Positions 1 through 8,163 of a DNA stretch of 64,000 nucleotides are shown here, piece after piece. Below the pieces are notes generated by a model that was not told the DNA's origin, searched no databases, and worked only from the letters and a program-made list of their open reading frames with translations. The DNA lies in the NCBI RefSeq assembly GCF_019127135.1, contig NZ_JAHOEA010000014.1:7891-71890 (forward strand). The letters run 5' to 3'. A program made the translations under genes and the position numbers. The stretch's first letter is position 1. Each line of letters begins with the position of its first letter. The DNA is from Segatella copri. Its GTDB lineage: Bacteria; Bacteroidota; Bacteroidia; Bacteroidales; Bacteroidaceae.

Positions 1-2
1 AC

Positions 3-77
3 AACAGTCCGGAAGATTTCATCAATGGCCATGATACTCAGCTCGAAAGAGCCGTCAGGGAAATGATGAAGAAATAA
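3..77 (+). CDS. C-terminal end of an upstream gene, possibly S41 (tail-specific) peptidase
   Basis: The last 24 residues of a gene that begins before the window; the frame ends at a TAA at 75-77. The tail contains DTQLERAVREMMKK. A closing 'xxDxQLExAxxxM' helix like this is common at the end of Bacteroidales S41 carboxy-terminal proteases, so that is my guess, but the fragment is too short to be sure. A strong hairpin terminator follows 6 bp after the stop, so it is the last gene of its transcription unit. Confidence 0.4.
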   Translation, partial: NSPEDFINGHDTQLERAVREMMKK

Positions 78-83
78 ACAGAA

Positions 84-131
84 CGCCCTGCAAGGGTCAG
101 AAGCAGAACCGCTTCTGTTCTTTGCAGGGCG
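84..131 (+). terminator. Hairpin terminator, CGCCCTG repeat family copy 1
   Basis: Outer arms CGCCCTGCAA and TTGCAGGGCG enclose an inner hairpin (AGAAGC/GCTTCT), followed by a T-rich stretch. It terminates the upstream partial gene. The same outer arms recur at 4392-4431 and 14417-14467, and one arm at 19446. Confidence 0.8.
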
Positions 132-293
132 ATTTGTTTTTTGTAGCAGACAACTTTATTTATTAAACCTGTTTAACCCCACAATATCGGTAAAAACCCT
201 TCTATCATAACATCAAAGCCTCTAAATCTTTACTTTTTTTCTTGAAAAGGGAGAAAAAGCAAGTGAAAAAGCCATAAAATAAAAAAAAATGAG

Positions 294-301
294 TATCTTT
301 G
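294..301 (+). promoter_or_regulatory. -7 box of the ftsY promoter
   Basis: TATCTTTG matches the Bacteroidetes sigma-ABfr -7 consensus TAnnTTTG. It predicts transcription starting near 307. It lies inside the region that would be coding if the ATG at 289 were used, which argues for the ATG at 322. Confidence 0.75.
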
Positions 302-321
302 CAGAAAATAAAAACAAGATT

Positions 322-1275
322 ATGGGATTATTCGGATTATTCAGCAACAAAAAGAAGGAAACTCTCGATAAGGGTCTTGAAAAAACCAAGGAGAGTGTAT
401 TCGGCAAACTGGCGCGCGCCGTTGCCGGAAAGTCTACCGTCGACGATGATGTGCTCGACGATCTCGAAGAGGTACTCATCACCTCAGATGTAGGTGTAGA
501 AACCACTGTCAAGATTATCCGCCGCATCGAAGAACGTGTGGCTCGCGATAAATATGTTTCAACCAACGAACTCAACCGCATTCTGCGCGAAGAAATCGCC
601 AATCTTCTCTCTGAGAATCACAGCGATGACCTGGCAGACTGGGATCTCCCTGCCGACCATAAGCCTTACGTTATCCTCGTAGTAGGCGTAAACGGCGTGG
701 GCAAGACAACCACCATCGGCAAGCTGGCTTACCAGTTTAAAAAAGCTGGCAAGAAGGTTATGCTGGGAGCTGCCGACACCTTCCGTGCTGCTGCCGTAGA
801 GCAGATTTGCATCTGGGGCGAGCGCGTGGGTGTGCCTGTAGTGAAACAGCAGATGGGAAGCGACCCGGCAAGCGTGGCTTTCGACACCCTGCAGAGCGCC
901 AAGGCAAACGGCGCCGACGTGGTGCTCATCGATACGGCAGGACGACTGCACAACAAGGTGAACCTGATGAATGAGCTCAAGAAAATAAAGGAAGTGATGA
1001 AGAAGGTAATGCCAGAAGCACCAGACGAGGTAATGCTCGTGCTCGACGGAAGTACCGGACAGAATGCATTCGAACAGGCTAAGCAATTCTCTGCCGTAAC
1101 CAACATCTCTTCGCTTGCCATCACCAAGCTCGACGGAACCGCAAAGGGCGGCGTTGTCATCGGCATCAGCGACCAGCTCAAGGTGCCTGTAAAATACATC
1201 GGACTGGGCGAAGGAATGGAAGATCTGCAGCTCTTCAACAAGACAGAATTCGTAGACTCGCTCTTTAAAAATTAG
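322..1275 (+). CDS. ftsY: Signal recognition particle receptor FtsY
   Basis: A 317-residue SRP receptor GTPase that docks SRP-ribosome complexes at the inner membrane for co-translational insertion. The N domain covers roughly residues 1-110 and the G domain the rest: G1 GVNGVGKTT at 122, DTAGR near 204, and TKLDGTAKGG in G4/G5. The long acidic A domain of enterobacterial FtsY is absent, as is usual in Bacteroidetes. I start at ATG 322 because the -7 box at 294-301 overlaps the upstream ATG at 289. The stop lies 3 bp before rimO, so the two are co-transcribed. Confidence 0.97.
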   Translation: MGLFGLFSNKKKETLDKGLEKTKESVFGKLARAVAGKSTVDDDVLDDLEEVLITSDVGVETTVKIIRRIEERVARDKYVSTNELNRILREEIANLLSENHSDDLADWDLPADHKPYVILVVGVNGVGKTTTIGKLAYQFKKAGKKVMLGAADTFRAAAVEQICIWGERVGVPVVKQQMGSDPASVAFDTLQSAKANGADVVLIDTAGRLHNKVNLMNELKKIKEVMKKVMPEAPDEVMLVLDGSTGQNAFEQAKQFSAVTNISSLAITKLDGTAKGGVVIGISDQLKVPVKYIGLGEGMEDLQLFNKTEFVDSLFKN

Positions 1276-1278
1276 AAA

Positions 1279-2580
1279 ATGAAGAAAAATCAGATAGATA
1301 TTATAACCCTGGGCTGCTCGAAGAACCTCGTTGACAGCGAGTTGCTGATGAAGCAGTTTGAGGCAAACGGCTACCATTGTGTTCACGATTCAAAGCGCCC
1401 TCAGGGCGAGATTGCCGTTATCAACACATGCGGTTTCATCGAGGATGCGAAGCAGGAAAGCATCGACACCATCCTGGAGTTTATCCAGGCTAAGGAAGAA
1501 GGCCGACTCAGAAAGCTCTACGTAATGGGCTGTCTCTCACAGCGCTACCAGAAGGAACTGGAAGAAGAAATGCCTGAAGTGGATAAATTCTACGGCAAAT
1601 TCAACTACAAACAGCTTCTGCAGGAACTCGGCAAGGCGGAAGTTTCATCCTGCAACGGCCAGCGTCATCTCACCACTCCGCGCCATTATGCCTACATCAA
1701 GATAGCCGAGGGCTGCAACCGCCACTGTGCCTACTGCGCCATTCCTATCATCACCGGCAAGCACGTTTCCCGACCAAAGGAAGAGATTCTGCAGGAGGTG
1801 CGCGAACTGGTAGCTGAAGGCGTAAAGGAGTTTCAGATTATCGCTCAGGAACTCACCTACTATGGTGTAGATATTGACGGCAAGCATCATATTACCGAAC
1901 TCATCAGCGAGATGGCTGATATTCCGGGCGTGAAATGGATTCGCCTGCATTACGCTTATCCGAACCAGTTCCCTATGGATCTTCTGGACGTGATGCGCGA
2001 GAAGCCAAACGTATGCAAATATCTCGACATTGCCCTCCAGCACATCAGCGACCACATGCTCACCAGCATGCATCGCCACGTAACGAAGCAGGAAACCATC
2101 AATCTGCTGAAGGCTATCCGCGAACGCGTGCCAGGCATTCACATCCGCACTACGCTGATGGTAGGATTCCCAGGCGAGACAGATGAGGATTTCCACGAAC
2201 TCCTCGACTTCGTACGCGAACAGAGATTTGAGCGCATGGGCGCCTTTGCCTACTCAGAGGAAGAAGGAACCTACAGCGCCACCCACTACGAAGACAATGT
2301 GCCTGCCGAAGTAAAGCAGCGCCGACTGGACGAACTGATGATTCTGCAGCAAGACATCAGTTCTGAGATTGAGGCTGATAAAGTGGGCAAAATCATGACC
2401 GTTATCATCGACCGCAAGGAAGGCGATTACTACATCGGACGAACAGAATTCTGCTCTCCTGAAGTAGACCCTGAGGTTCTGATACGTGCTGATGAGAAGC
2501 GTCTGCGTGTGGGCTGTTTCTACCAGGTAGAAATTACTGCAAGCGAGGAGTTTGACCTCTATGGCAAGGTGGTGAAATAA
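1279..2580 (+). CDS. rimO: Ribosomal protein S12 methylthiotransferase RimO
   Basis: A 433-residue radical SAM methylthiotransferase that modifies the conserved Asp of ribosomal protein S12. The N-terminal UPF0004 domain carries three cluster cysteines (in TLGCSKN, INTCGF, MGCLSQ). The radical SAM CxxxCxxC is C146-C150-C153 (EGCNRHCAYC). The C-terminal TRAM domain occupies about residues 375-433. The SKNLVDSE motif after the first Cys separates RimO from the tRNA-acting MiaB. It sits 3 bp after ftsY, in one operon with it. Confidence 0.96.
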   Translation: MKKNQIDIITLGCSKNLVDSELLMKQFEANGYHCVHDSKRPQGEIAVINTCGFIEDAKQESIDTILEFIQAKEEGRLRKLYVMGCLSQRYQKELEEEMPEVDKFYGKFNYKQLLQELGKAEVSSCNGQRHLTTPRHYAYIKIAEGCNRHCAYCAIPIITGKHVSRPKEEILQEVRELVAEGVKEFQIIAQELTYYGVDIDGKHHITELISEMADIPGVKWIRLHYAYPNQFPMDLLDVMREKPNVCKYLDIALQHISDHMLTSMHRHVTKQETINLLKAIRERVPGIHIRTTLMVGFPGETDEDFHELLDFVREQRFERMGAFAYSEEEGTYSATHYEDNVPAEVKQRRLDELMILQQDISSEIEADKVGKIMTVIIDRKEGDYYIGRTEFCSPEVDPEVLIRADEKRLRVGCFYQVEITASEEFDLYGKVVK

Positions 2581-2638
2581 TCATTCTCTCCCCCATAGCC
2601 TGGAGTTTTAGAAATTTTGACTACATATTAAATAAAAT

Positions 2639-2929
2639 ATGAACAACAAGGAATACATCGCAGAACTGGCTCAGCAAACCGGCTATTCGCAGGAAGACAC
2701 CCAGAAGTTGGTGCGCAAGGCGATAGACGCTATGATTGCCGAGTTTGAGGATGGAGAAGCTGTCTCTATCCCCAATTTTGGCACCTTCGAAGTGAAGAAG
2801 CGCATGGAGCGAGTGGTGGTTAATCCTACTACCAAGAAGCGCCAGCTGGTGCCGCCTAAGTTGGTGTTGGGTTTCCGACCGGTTGCTTCGGTCAAGGAAA
2901 AACTAAAGAATGGAGGGGATGAGCAATGA
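2639..2929 (+). CDS. HU family DNA-binding protein
   Basis: A 96-residue histone-like nucleoid protein. It has the dimerisation helices (EYIAELAQQTGYSQEDTQKL), the IPNFGTFEVKKR turn, and the beta-arm region ending in the FRPVASVKEKL C-terminus typical of HU/IHF. The beta arm carries VVNPTTKKRQLVPPK, close to the usual HU arm but without the exact GRNPxTG sequence. Its stop overlaps the start of the next gene (ATGA at 2926-2929), so the two are translationally coupled. That partner is itself an HU-like protein, so this may be a dedicated partner rather than the bulk nucleoid HU. That last point is inference. Confidence 0.93.
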   Translation: MNNKEYIAELAQQTGYSQEDTQKLVRKAIDAMIAEFEDGEAVSIPNFGTFEVKKRMERVVVNPTTKKRQLVPPKLVLGFRPVASVKEKLKNGGDEQ

Positions 2930-4374
2930 GCAAATTCAGTTTAAATACACTCGGAAAACTGCTTGCTGACAAAAGCGGGCTGAGCCAGGTGGAAGCAGAA
3001 CTCTTCATCCGGAAGATGTTTGATGTGTGCAACCAGGGACTTGAAGCCGACAAGCAGGTGAAGATAAAATGGCTGGGCACTTTTAAGGTACAAGCCACAA
3101 AAGACCGTGAGAGCATCAATGTGAACACGGGCGAGCGCTTCACCATTGAAGGCAGAGACAAACTCACCTTCACACCCGACAACATTCTGAAAGAAATCGT
3201 GAACAAGCCATTCGCCCAATTTGAAACGGTGGTGGTAAATGACGGTGTAGATTTCGATGAAATCGATGAGAAGTTTGGAGAAGAACAGACAGAAGATGCT
3301 CCTTCAGAAGTGATTGATTTCCTGGACGAAGAAGAAGCTGCAACACCCAACCCGGATGTTGTCGTAATCGAGCCTGAGAAGGAGAAGGAAAAGGAAGACG
3401 AGCTGTCTAAGCAAATTGCTCTTGAACAAGCTAAACTGGAAAAATTAAAACAAGCCAAACTGGAGCAGGAAAGAATACAGAAAGAAAAGCTTGAAAAAGA
3501 AAAGCAAGAGCAGGAAAGACTGGAACAGGAAAGGCTGGAACAGGAGAAACTCGAACAGGAAAGACTGGAACAGGAGAAGCTTGAACAGGAAAGGCTGAAG
3601 CAAGAGAAACTTGAGCAGGAAAGACTGAAGCAAGAGAAACTTGAACAGGAAAAACTGGAGTTAGCCAAACAGCAGCAAGCCTTGAAAGCAACTGTTGAAC
3701 CTGCAGTTCCTGCAACAAACGAAACAGAAGAAGAGGATGAAGAAACTTCCAATTCTCATCATATTGTTATTCCTCGCTATCTGGTCGTTGCAGTCTGTCT
3801 CATCGTAGTAGCTTTGATAGGCGGAATGGGATGGTTTGCTTTCAACTATGGTCAGATGACTGCCCAGCGTGATCATCTAGCCATGCAGCTAAGCCAGTAT
3901 CATCAGGCTCCTGCCAAGAAAGCCCCAGCTAACGCAGTTGCCGCCCCACTCTCTCAGGAACAGAAGCTTCGCCAGAAAGCGATTGAAGACAGCATACGTA
4001 TGGCTAAAACTGCAGAAGCTGTCAAACTGGCGGAACAATCTGATGAAGCAAGCGACAAGGCTGAAAACACAAAGCAGGATGAGGCAAAAGCTAAAGCAAA
4101 AGCAGCAGCAAAGGAAGAAGATAAGGTTGCTTCTAAAACTGAATCTTCATCCCATTACGACAAGGACGTACGTGTACGCACTGGAGCTTACCGCATCGTA
4201 GGAGTTGCCCAGACTGTTACTGTTGGCGCCGGTCAGACCCTCGAACAGATCAGTAACCGCTATTTAGGTTCCGGCATGGAATGCTACGTTGAAGCCCTGA
4301 ATGGTACAGGCACCGTAAAGGCCGGACAGAAAATCAAGATTCCGAAACTGGAATTGAAGAAGAAAAAGAAATAA
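2926..4374 (+). CDS. HU-like domain / coiled coil / TM / LysM membrane protein
   Basis: 482 residues in four parts. Residues 1-95 are an HU-like fold (LGKLLADKSGLSQVEAELF, ending near KLTFTPDNILKEIVNKPF). Residues 100-150 are acidic. About 150-255 is a highly charged coiled coil built from QERLEQEKLEQERL-type units, encoded by near-identical 15-bp DNA repeats. One membrane segment starts at about 286. A C-terminal LysM-like domain covers about 430-477 (VTVGAGQTLEQISNRYLG). The layout predicts a DNA-binding part in the cytoplasm and a peptidoglycan-binding part in the periplasm. It is coupled to the HU gene upstream by a 4-bp overlap. The function is unproven; tethering of the nucleoid to the cell wall is inference. 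Confidence 0.88.
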   Translation: MSKFSLNTLGKLLADKSGLSQVEAELFIRKMFDVCNQGLEADKQVKIKWLGTFKVQATKDRESINVNTGERFTIEGRDKLTFTPDNILKEIVNKPFAQFETVVVNDGVDFDEIDEKFGEEQTEDAPSEVIDFLDEEEAATPNPDVVVIEPEKEKEKEDELSKQIALEQAKLEKLKQAKLEQERIQKEKLEKEKQEQERLEQERLEQEKLEQERLEQEKLEQERLKQEKLEQERLKQEKLEQEKLELAKQQQALKATVEPAVPATNETEEEDEETSNSHHIVIPRYLVVAVCLIVVALIGGMGWFAFNYGQMTAQRDHLAMQLSQYHQAPAKKAPANAVAAPLSQEQKLRQKAIEDSIRMAKTAEAVKLAEQSDEASDKAENTKQDEAKAKAKAAAKEEDKVASKTESSSHYDKDVRVRTGAYRIVGVAQTVTVGAGQTLEQISNRYLGSGMECYVEALNGTGTVKAGQKIKIPKLELKKKKK

Positions 4375-4391
4375 AAATACAAACAAAAAAT

Positions 4392-4431
4392 CGCCCTGTA
4401 AGAGCAAATATAATTTTGCACTTACAGGGCG
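4392..4431. terminator. Bidirectional hairpin terminator, CGCCCTG repeat family copy 2
   Basis: Arms CGCCCTGTAAG and CTTACAGGGCG pair perfectly over 11 bp. It lies between convergent genes. On the minus strand a T-run follows the hairpin, so it is the better terminator for the thioredoxin gene; the plus-strand T-run is weak. Confidence 0.85.
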
Positions 4432-4453
4432 ACATTGTTTGATGTTAAAAACA

Positions 4454-5578
4454 TTACTTGCCCAATACTTCATCAAGCAAAGTATAGAAAGCAGGATCCT
4501 CACCAACGATGGTCTTGATAATCTTACCGTTAGCATCAATCACAATCTTAGTAGGGAAACCCTGAACAGCATAGTCGCTGAGAACCTTACTGTCCTTTGG
4601 ATTGTAAACATGAATCCATGGCAACTGATGCTTCTCAACAGCAGCCTTCCACTTAGCCTCTGTATCATTACAATCTACACCAAGAATTTCAAACTTACCC
4701 TTGTACTTCTCGTAATACTCCTTCATCTTAGGCATTCCCTTGATGCACCATCCGCACCATGAACCCCAGAAATCGAGAACTACAATCTTACCGCGAAGGC
4801 TGGAAAGCTTGAAATCATTTCCCTTAATATCCTTCAGAGTAAAGTCAGGAGCCTCAACACCGGCAGCCTGCACCTTCTTAGCCTTCTCCTCAGCCTCAGC
4901 ACGCTTCTTAGCCATATCAATCATTGGCTGGTAGAAAGCCTTCATTCTGCCGTTCTTCACATTCTCTGAGAGCAAGCCCAGCAGTTTCTCCATCTTTGCA
5001 ACATCATCAAACTGCTCGAAGATAGTGGCACAGGCCTCATAATCAGGATGCTGTTTTACGAAATCGAAAATCTTATCGTCCTTTGCCTTTTGCAGGGCAG
5101 GAGCCTTCTGCTCATATTCAGCCATGACAGTCTGCTGGGTCTCACCATTCTTGATTCTCTGGTTCAGAGAAGCTTCATAATCTCTCAACTCCTTATTTGC
5201 ATTCTCCAGCAGGACATCTACTTCATGATACTGCTGATAGAACTTAGAACCCGAAATATCAAAGCGGGTCTTTGCATCGCCCTTAACTTCAGCCTTCTCG
5301 CCAGGAACACAAGGCAGATTGAACATAAACTGACCTGCGCCACGATAAGTTTCAGGTGAGAGGAAAACGTATCCGGCAGCCTTATCAAGGTTTGCAGAAT
5401 AGGTAAACTTGCCATTCTTCACCAAAACCGTATCCATCTTAACATTTCTGCCCTTGTAAACAAGTACAGAATCGGAATTGAAATTCTTCAAATCCACCTT
5501 CAACTGAAAGTTGCTCTTCTGAGCCATCGCAACAGTTGATACAAGCATCAACGCCGCAGATAAAATCGTTGTTTTCAT
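4454..5578 (-). CDS. TlpA-like thioredoxin with N-terminal DUF4369
   Basis: A 374-residue exported protein. A signal peptide (MKTTILSAALMLVSTVAMAQ) is followed by a DUF4369-like beta domain (NFQLKVDLKNFNSDSVLVYKG). A helical middle and a C-terminal AhpC/TSA-TlpA domain follow, with the redox pair W-C275-G-W-C278 after FWGSW. It probably acts as a periplasmic or lipid-anchored thiol-disulfide reductase; the signal peptide has no clear lipobox Cys. Bacteroidales carry many such paralogues and their substrates are mostly unknown. It is the third gene of the radA-queC run on the minus strand. Confidence 0.9.
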   Translation of the reverse strand: MKTTILSAALMLVSTVAMAQKSNFQLKVDLKNFNSDSVLVYKGRNVKMDTVLVKNGKFTYSANLDKAAGYVFLSPETYRGAGQFMFNLPCVPGEKAEVKGDAKTRFDISGSKFYQQYHEVDVLLENANKELRDYEASLNQRIKNGETQQTVMAEYEQKAPALQKAKDDKIFDFVKQHPDYEACATIFEQFDDVAKMEKLLGLLSENVKNGRMKAFYQPMIDMAKKRAEAEEKAKKVQAAGVEAPDFTLKDIKGNDFKLSSLRGKIVVLDFWGSWCGWCIKGMPKMKEYYEKYKGKFEILGVDCNDTEAKWKAAVEKHQLPWIHVYNPKDSKVLSDYAVQGFPTKIVIDANGKIIKTIVGEDPAFYTLLDEVLGK

Positions 5579-5653
5579 TTTCTTTTATTATATTTATTCT
5601 GATTATACCTTATTATATATAGGGAACGAAGAACGCCTGGCTCATCTTCAACC

Positions 5654-6307
5654 TTATTCTTCATACTCAGTAGTATCCTCAATACCCGCCTCGGCCAAAG
5701 CCTCCCTGCGCTCTACACAGGTTCCGCATTTGCCACAATGCTTCTCACCGCCCTTATAGCAGCTCCAGGTTTCAGCATAATCAATACCCAACTTCTTGCC
5801 AATCTCCGCAATCTGCCCCTTGGTAATATTCGTATAAGGAGCCACCACGCGTACATCGACGAACGTTCCTGCTTCGGCAGCCTCATCAATCGCCTTGATA
5901 AACTCCGGACGGCAGTCTGGATAAATCGTATGGTCGCCACCATGGTTAGCAATGAAAACTTTCTTCAGATTGTTACTCTCAGCAATGCCGATGGCAATGC
6001 TCAGCATGATTCCATTACGGAAAGGAACCACCGTACTCTTCATATTATCAGCAGCATAATGACCTTCAGGAATCGCATCGGCACCTTCAAGAAGAGAACT
6101 CTTGAAATACTGATGCATGAAAGCCAAATCTATCGTAATATGCTTGATTCCCAAACGCTCACAATGCATCTTGGCGAAGGGAATTTCACGCTCGTTATGA
6201 TTACTTCCATAGTTAAAACTAATGCCGAGTGCAATCTCGTCTTTCTTGTCGTAGAGCAGCGTGATGCTATCCATGCCGCCGCTCACAATGATTACTGAAT
6301 CCTTCAT
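5654..6307 (-). CDS. queC: 7-cyano-7-deazaguanine synthase QueC
   Basis: A 217-residue enzyme that converts 7-carboxy-7-deazaguanine to preQ0 with ATP and ammonia, in the queuosine tRNA modification pathway. The PP-loop SGGMDS is at the N-terminus, and the C-terminal zinc site has four cysteines (CYKGGEKHCGKCGTC). The length matches the family. No other queuosine gene is in the window. It follows radA with a 47-bp gap that contains a GTTCAAA-type heptad repeat. Confidence 0.95.
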   Translation of the reverse strand: MKDSVIIVSGGMDSITLLYDKKDEIALGISFNYGSNHNEREIPFAKMHCERLGIKHITIDLAFMHQYFKSSLLEGADAIPEGHYAADNMKSTVVPFRNGIMLSIAIGIAESNNLKKVFIANHGGDHTIYPDCRPEFIKAIDEAAEAGTFVDVRVVAPYTNITKGQIAEIGKKLGIDYAETWSCYKGGEKHCGKCGTCVERREALAEAGIEDTTEYEE

Positions 6308-6315
6308 TTTATTTT

Positions 6316-6350
6316 TCCTTTGAACTTTGAATTTTAAACTTTGAACTTAT
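6316..6350. repeat. Heptad-type intergenic repeat (radA-queC gap)
   Basis: The gap contains three near-copies of TTTGAACTTTGAA-type sequence with 7-bp periodicity, the complement of the GTTCAAA motif seen at 13156, 19491, 48716 and 56585. Confidence 0.65.
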
Positions 6351-6354
6351 TTCC

Positions 6355-7839
6355 TTACCCGAACAGACAGCGGAATGCTTCTTCCACCTTTCTTACGGGA
6401 TGAATTTCTATCTTATATTTCTTATGGTCGAAACCATGATTGTTGTATTTCGGGATGATGATGTGCTGGAATCCCAGTTTCTCAGCCTCAGCAATACGCT
6501 GCTCGATGCGGCTCACCGGACGGACTTCACCGCTCAGACCTACCTCGCCCGCCATACACCAGCCTTGCTCGATAGGCGTGTCAACATTACTGCTCAATAC
6601 GGCTGCCAACACACTCAAGTCCATGGCTGGATCGGTTACTCTCAATCCTCCGGCAATATTCAGGAACACGTCTTTCTGCATCAGCTTGAATCCCACACGT
6701 TTCTCTAGAACCGCCAGAAGCATGTTCAAACGGCGCTGGTCAAAACCCGTTGCCGAACGCTGCGGAGTTCCATAGGCTGCTGTTGAAACCAAAGCCTGCG
6801 TCTCTACCAGGAACGGACGAACACCCTCGATGGCTGCGCTGATAGCTACACCCGAAAGTCCGTCATGATCTTCGGTAAGAAGCAACTCTGAAGGATTGCT
6901 CACCTGTCGGAGTCCACCTTGCATCATCTCATAGATTCCCAACTCAGAAGTACTTCCAAATCGGTTTTTGATGCTTCTCAAGATGCGGTACATATAATGC
7001 TGGTCGCCCTCAAACTGAATCACCGTATCTACGATGTGCTCCAGAATCTTTGGTCCGGCAAGCGTTCCCTCCTTATTAATATGTCCTATCAGAATAACCG
7101 GAATGCCACTCGTCTTGGCAAAACGGAGCAGGGAGGCTGCACACTCGCGAACTTGGGAAACAGAACCTGGCGAACTGTCTACTTCTTCCGTAGCAATGGT
7201 TTGGATAGAATCTATAACTATCAGCTGAGGAGCAACTTCCTGAATATGGCTAAAGATTTTCTCCAACTGTGTTTCGCAGAGAACCGTAATATGATCAAAG
7301 GCTCCTTCTGATGAAAGAGAAGCCGTTTTCAGTGTGTCTGCAGAAGAACCATCTCTGAGCATCGCCTGTCCTTTAGCCAACCGGTCGGCACGGAGCTTGA
7401 TTTGATGGGCACTCTCCTCTCCACTCACATACAGGATGCGGCGGTCAGTCATGTTCAGAATAGTCTGCAAGGTGAGCGTACTCTTACCGATTCCCGGTTC
7501 ACCGCCCAGGAGCGTGATGCTGCCGGGAACCATTCCGCCACCCAGCACACGGTTCAGTTCCTCGTCCCTCATATCGATGCGCGGTTCATCAATCGCAGAA
7601 ATATCGCGAAGCTTCATCGGCGCAGCATCATGCTCGCTGTGCTGCCCGCCAAACATCGTGGCAGCCCCACCATGACGCATGGTCATTCCGGCATTCTTCG
7701 CAGCCTGCGATCCGGAATCGGCAGCAATACGAATCTCCTTAAATGTATTCCATTGTCCGCAGCTAGGACATTTGCCCATCCATTTGGCACTTTCCTGTCC
7801 GCAATTGCTGCACACAAAAGCAATCTTATCTTTCGCCAT
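6355..7839 (-). CDS. radA: DNA repair protein RadA (Sms)
   Basis: A 494-residue RecA-like ATPase that helps branch migration and processing of recombination intermediates. It has an N-terminal four-Cys zinc finger (CSNCGQ...CPSCGQW), a Walker A (GGEPGIGKST), the RadA signature KNRFG, and a C-terminal Lon-protease-like domain. A promoter stands 39 bp upstream. It heads a minus-strand unit with queC and the thioredoxin gene. Confidence 0.96.
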   Translation of the reverse strand: MAKDKIAFVCSNCGQESAKWMGKCPSCGQWNTFKEIRIAADSGSQAAKNAGMTMRHGGAATMFGGQHSEHDAAPMKLRDISAIDEPRIDMRDEELNRVLGGGMVPGSITLLGGEPGIGKSTLTLQTILNMTDRRILYVSGEESAHQIKLRADRLAKGQAMLRDGSSADTLKTASLSSEGAFDHITVLCETQLEKIFSHIQEVAPQLIVIDSIQTIATEEVDSSPGSVSQVRECAASLLRFAKTSGIPVILIGHINKEGTLAGPKILEHIVDTVIQFEGDQHYMYRILRSIKNRFGSTSELGIYEMMQGGLRQVSNPSELLLTEDHDGLSGVAISAAIEGVRPFLVETQALVSTAAYGTPQRSATGFDQRRLNMLLAVLEKRVGFKLMQKDVFLNIAGGLRVTDPAMDLSVLAAVLSSNVDTPIEQGWCMAGEVGLSGEVRPVSRIEQRIAEAEKLGFQHIIIPKYNNHGFDHKKYKIEIHPVRKVEEAFRCLFG

Positions 7840-7877
7840 TTTATCTCATTTATATGTAATAACGTTTTAACTGCGCA

Positions 7878-7909
7878 CAAAGGTACTATTTATTATCGAG
7901 AAATCCAAA
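7878..7909 (-). promoter_or_regulatory. radA promoter
   Basis: On the minus strand the -7 box TACCTTTG is at 7885-7878 and a TTTG -33 element at 7909-7906, with a 20-bp spacer, matching the Bacteroidetes consensus. Confidence 0.75.
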
Positions 7910-8058
7910 AAAAAAGTAATTTGTTAAGAATATATTTCATTTCTCTCCATTTTGTTTAACAAATCTAGCAGAAGAAAGCACAAAACACGAATTTTGCAAA
8001 CCCGATATAGCAAACAGGCGATTTCATCTACTAAAAATCATAAAAACCGCTACTATAT

Positions 8059-8089
8059 TTTGCTGATTCAAATATAATTTGTATCTTTG
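8059..8089 (+). promoter_or_regulatory. pgk promoter
   Basis: TTTG at 8059-8062, a 19-bp spacer, and TATCTTTG at 8082-8089. This is a near-ideal Bacteroidetes promoter and fits the strong codon bias of pgk. The predicted leader is about 70 nt. Confidence 0.85.
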
Positions 8090-8163
8090 CCTTCGGTTTT
8101 TGAAACCAGCAGAAAGGTTTAGAACAATAAATTAGTACATAAACTAAATAAAATTTAGGTAAA

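Larger units (their letters stand above)
7840..8163. other. Divergent intergenic region radA / pgk
   Basis: 324 bp without a gene. It holds the radA promoter on the minus strand (7878-7909) and the pgk promoter on the plus strand (8059-8089), separated by about 150 bp of A/T-rich sequence in which I see nothing else. Confidence 0.8.

Noticed and set aside
289..321. Upstream ATG giving ftsY an 11-residue extension
   Set aside because: The -7 promoter box at 294-301 lies inside it, so the mRNA would start after this ATG.
2892..3752. Minus-strand frame with repeated Ser/Cys/Phe units
   Set aside because: It is the reverse of the coiled-coil repeats of the HU-LysM gene.
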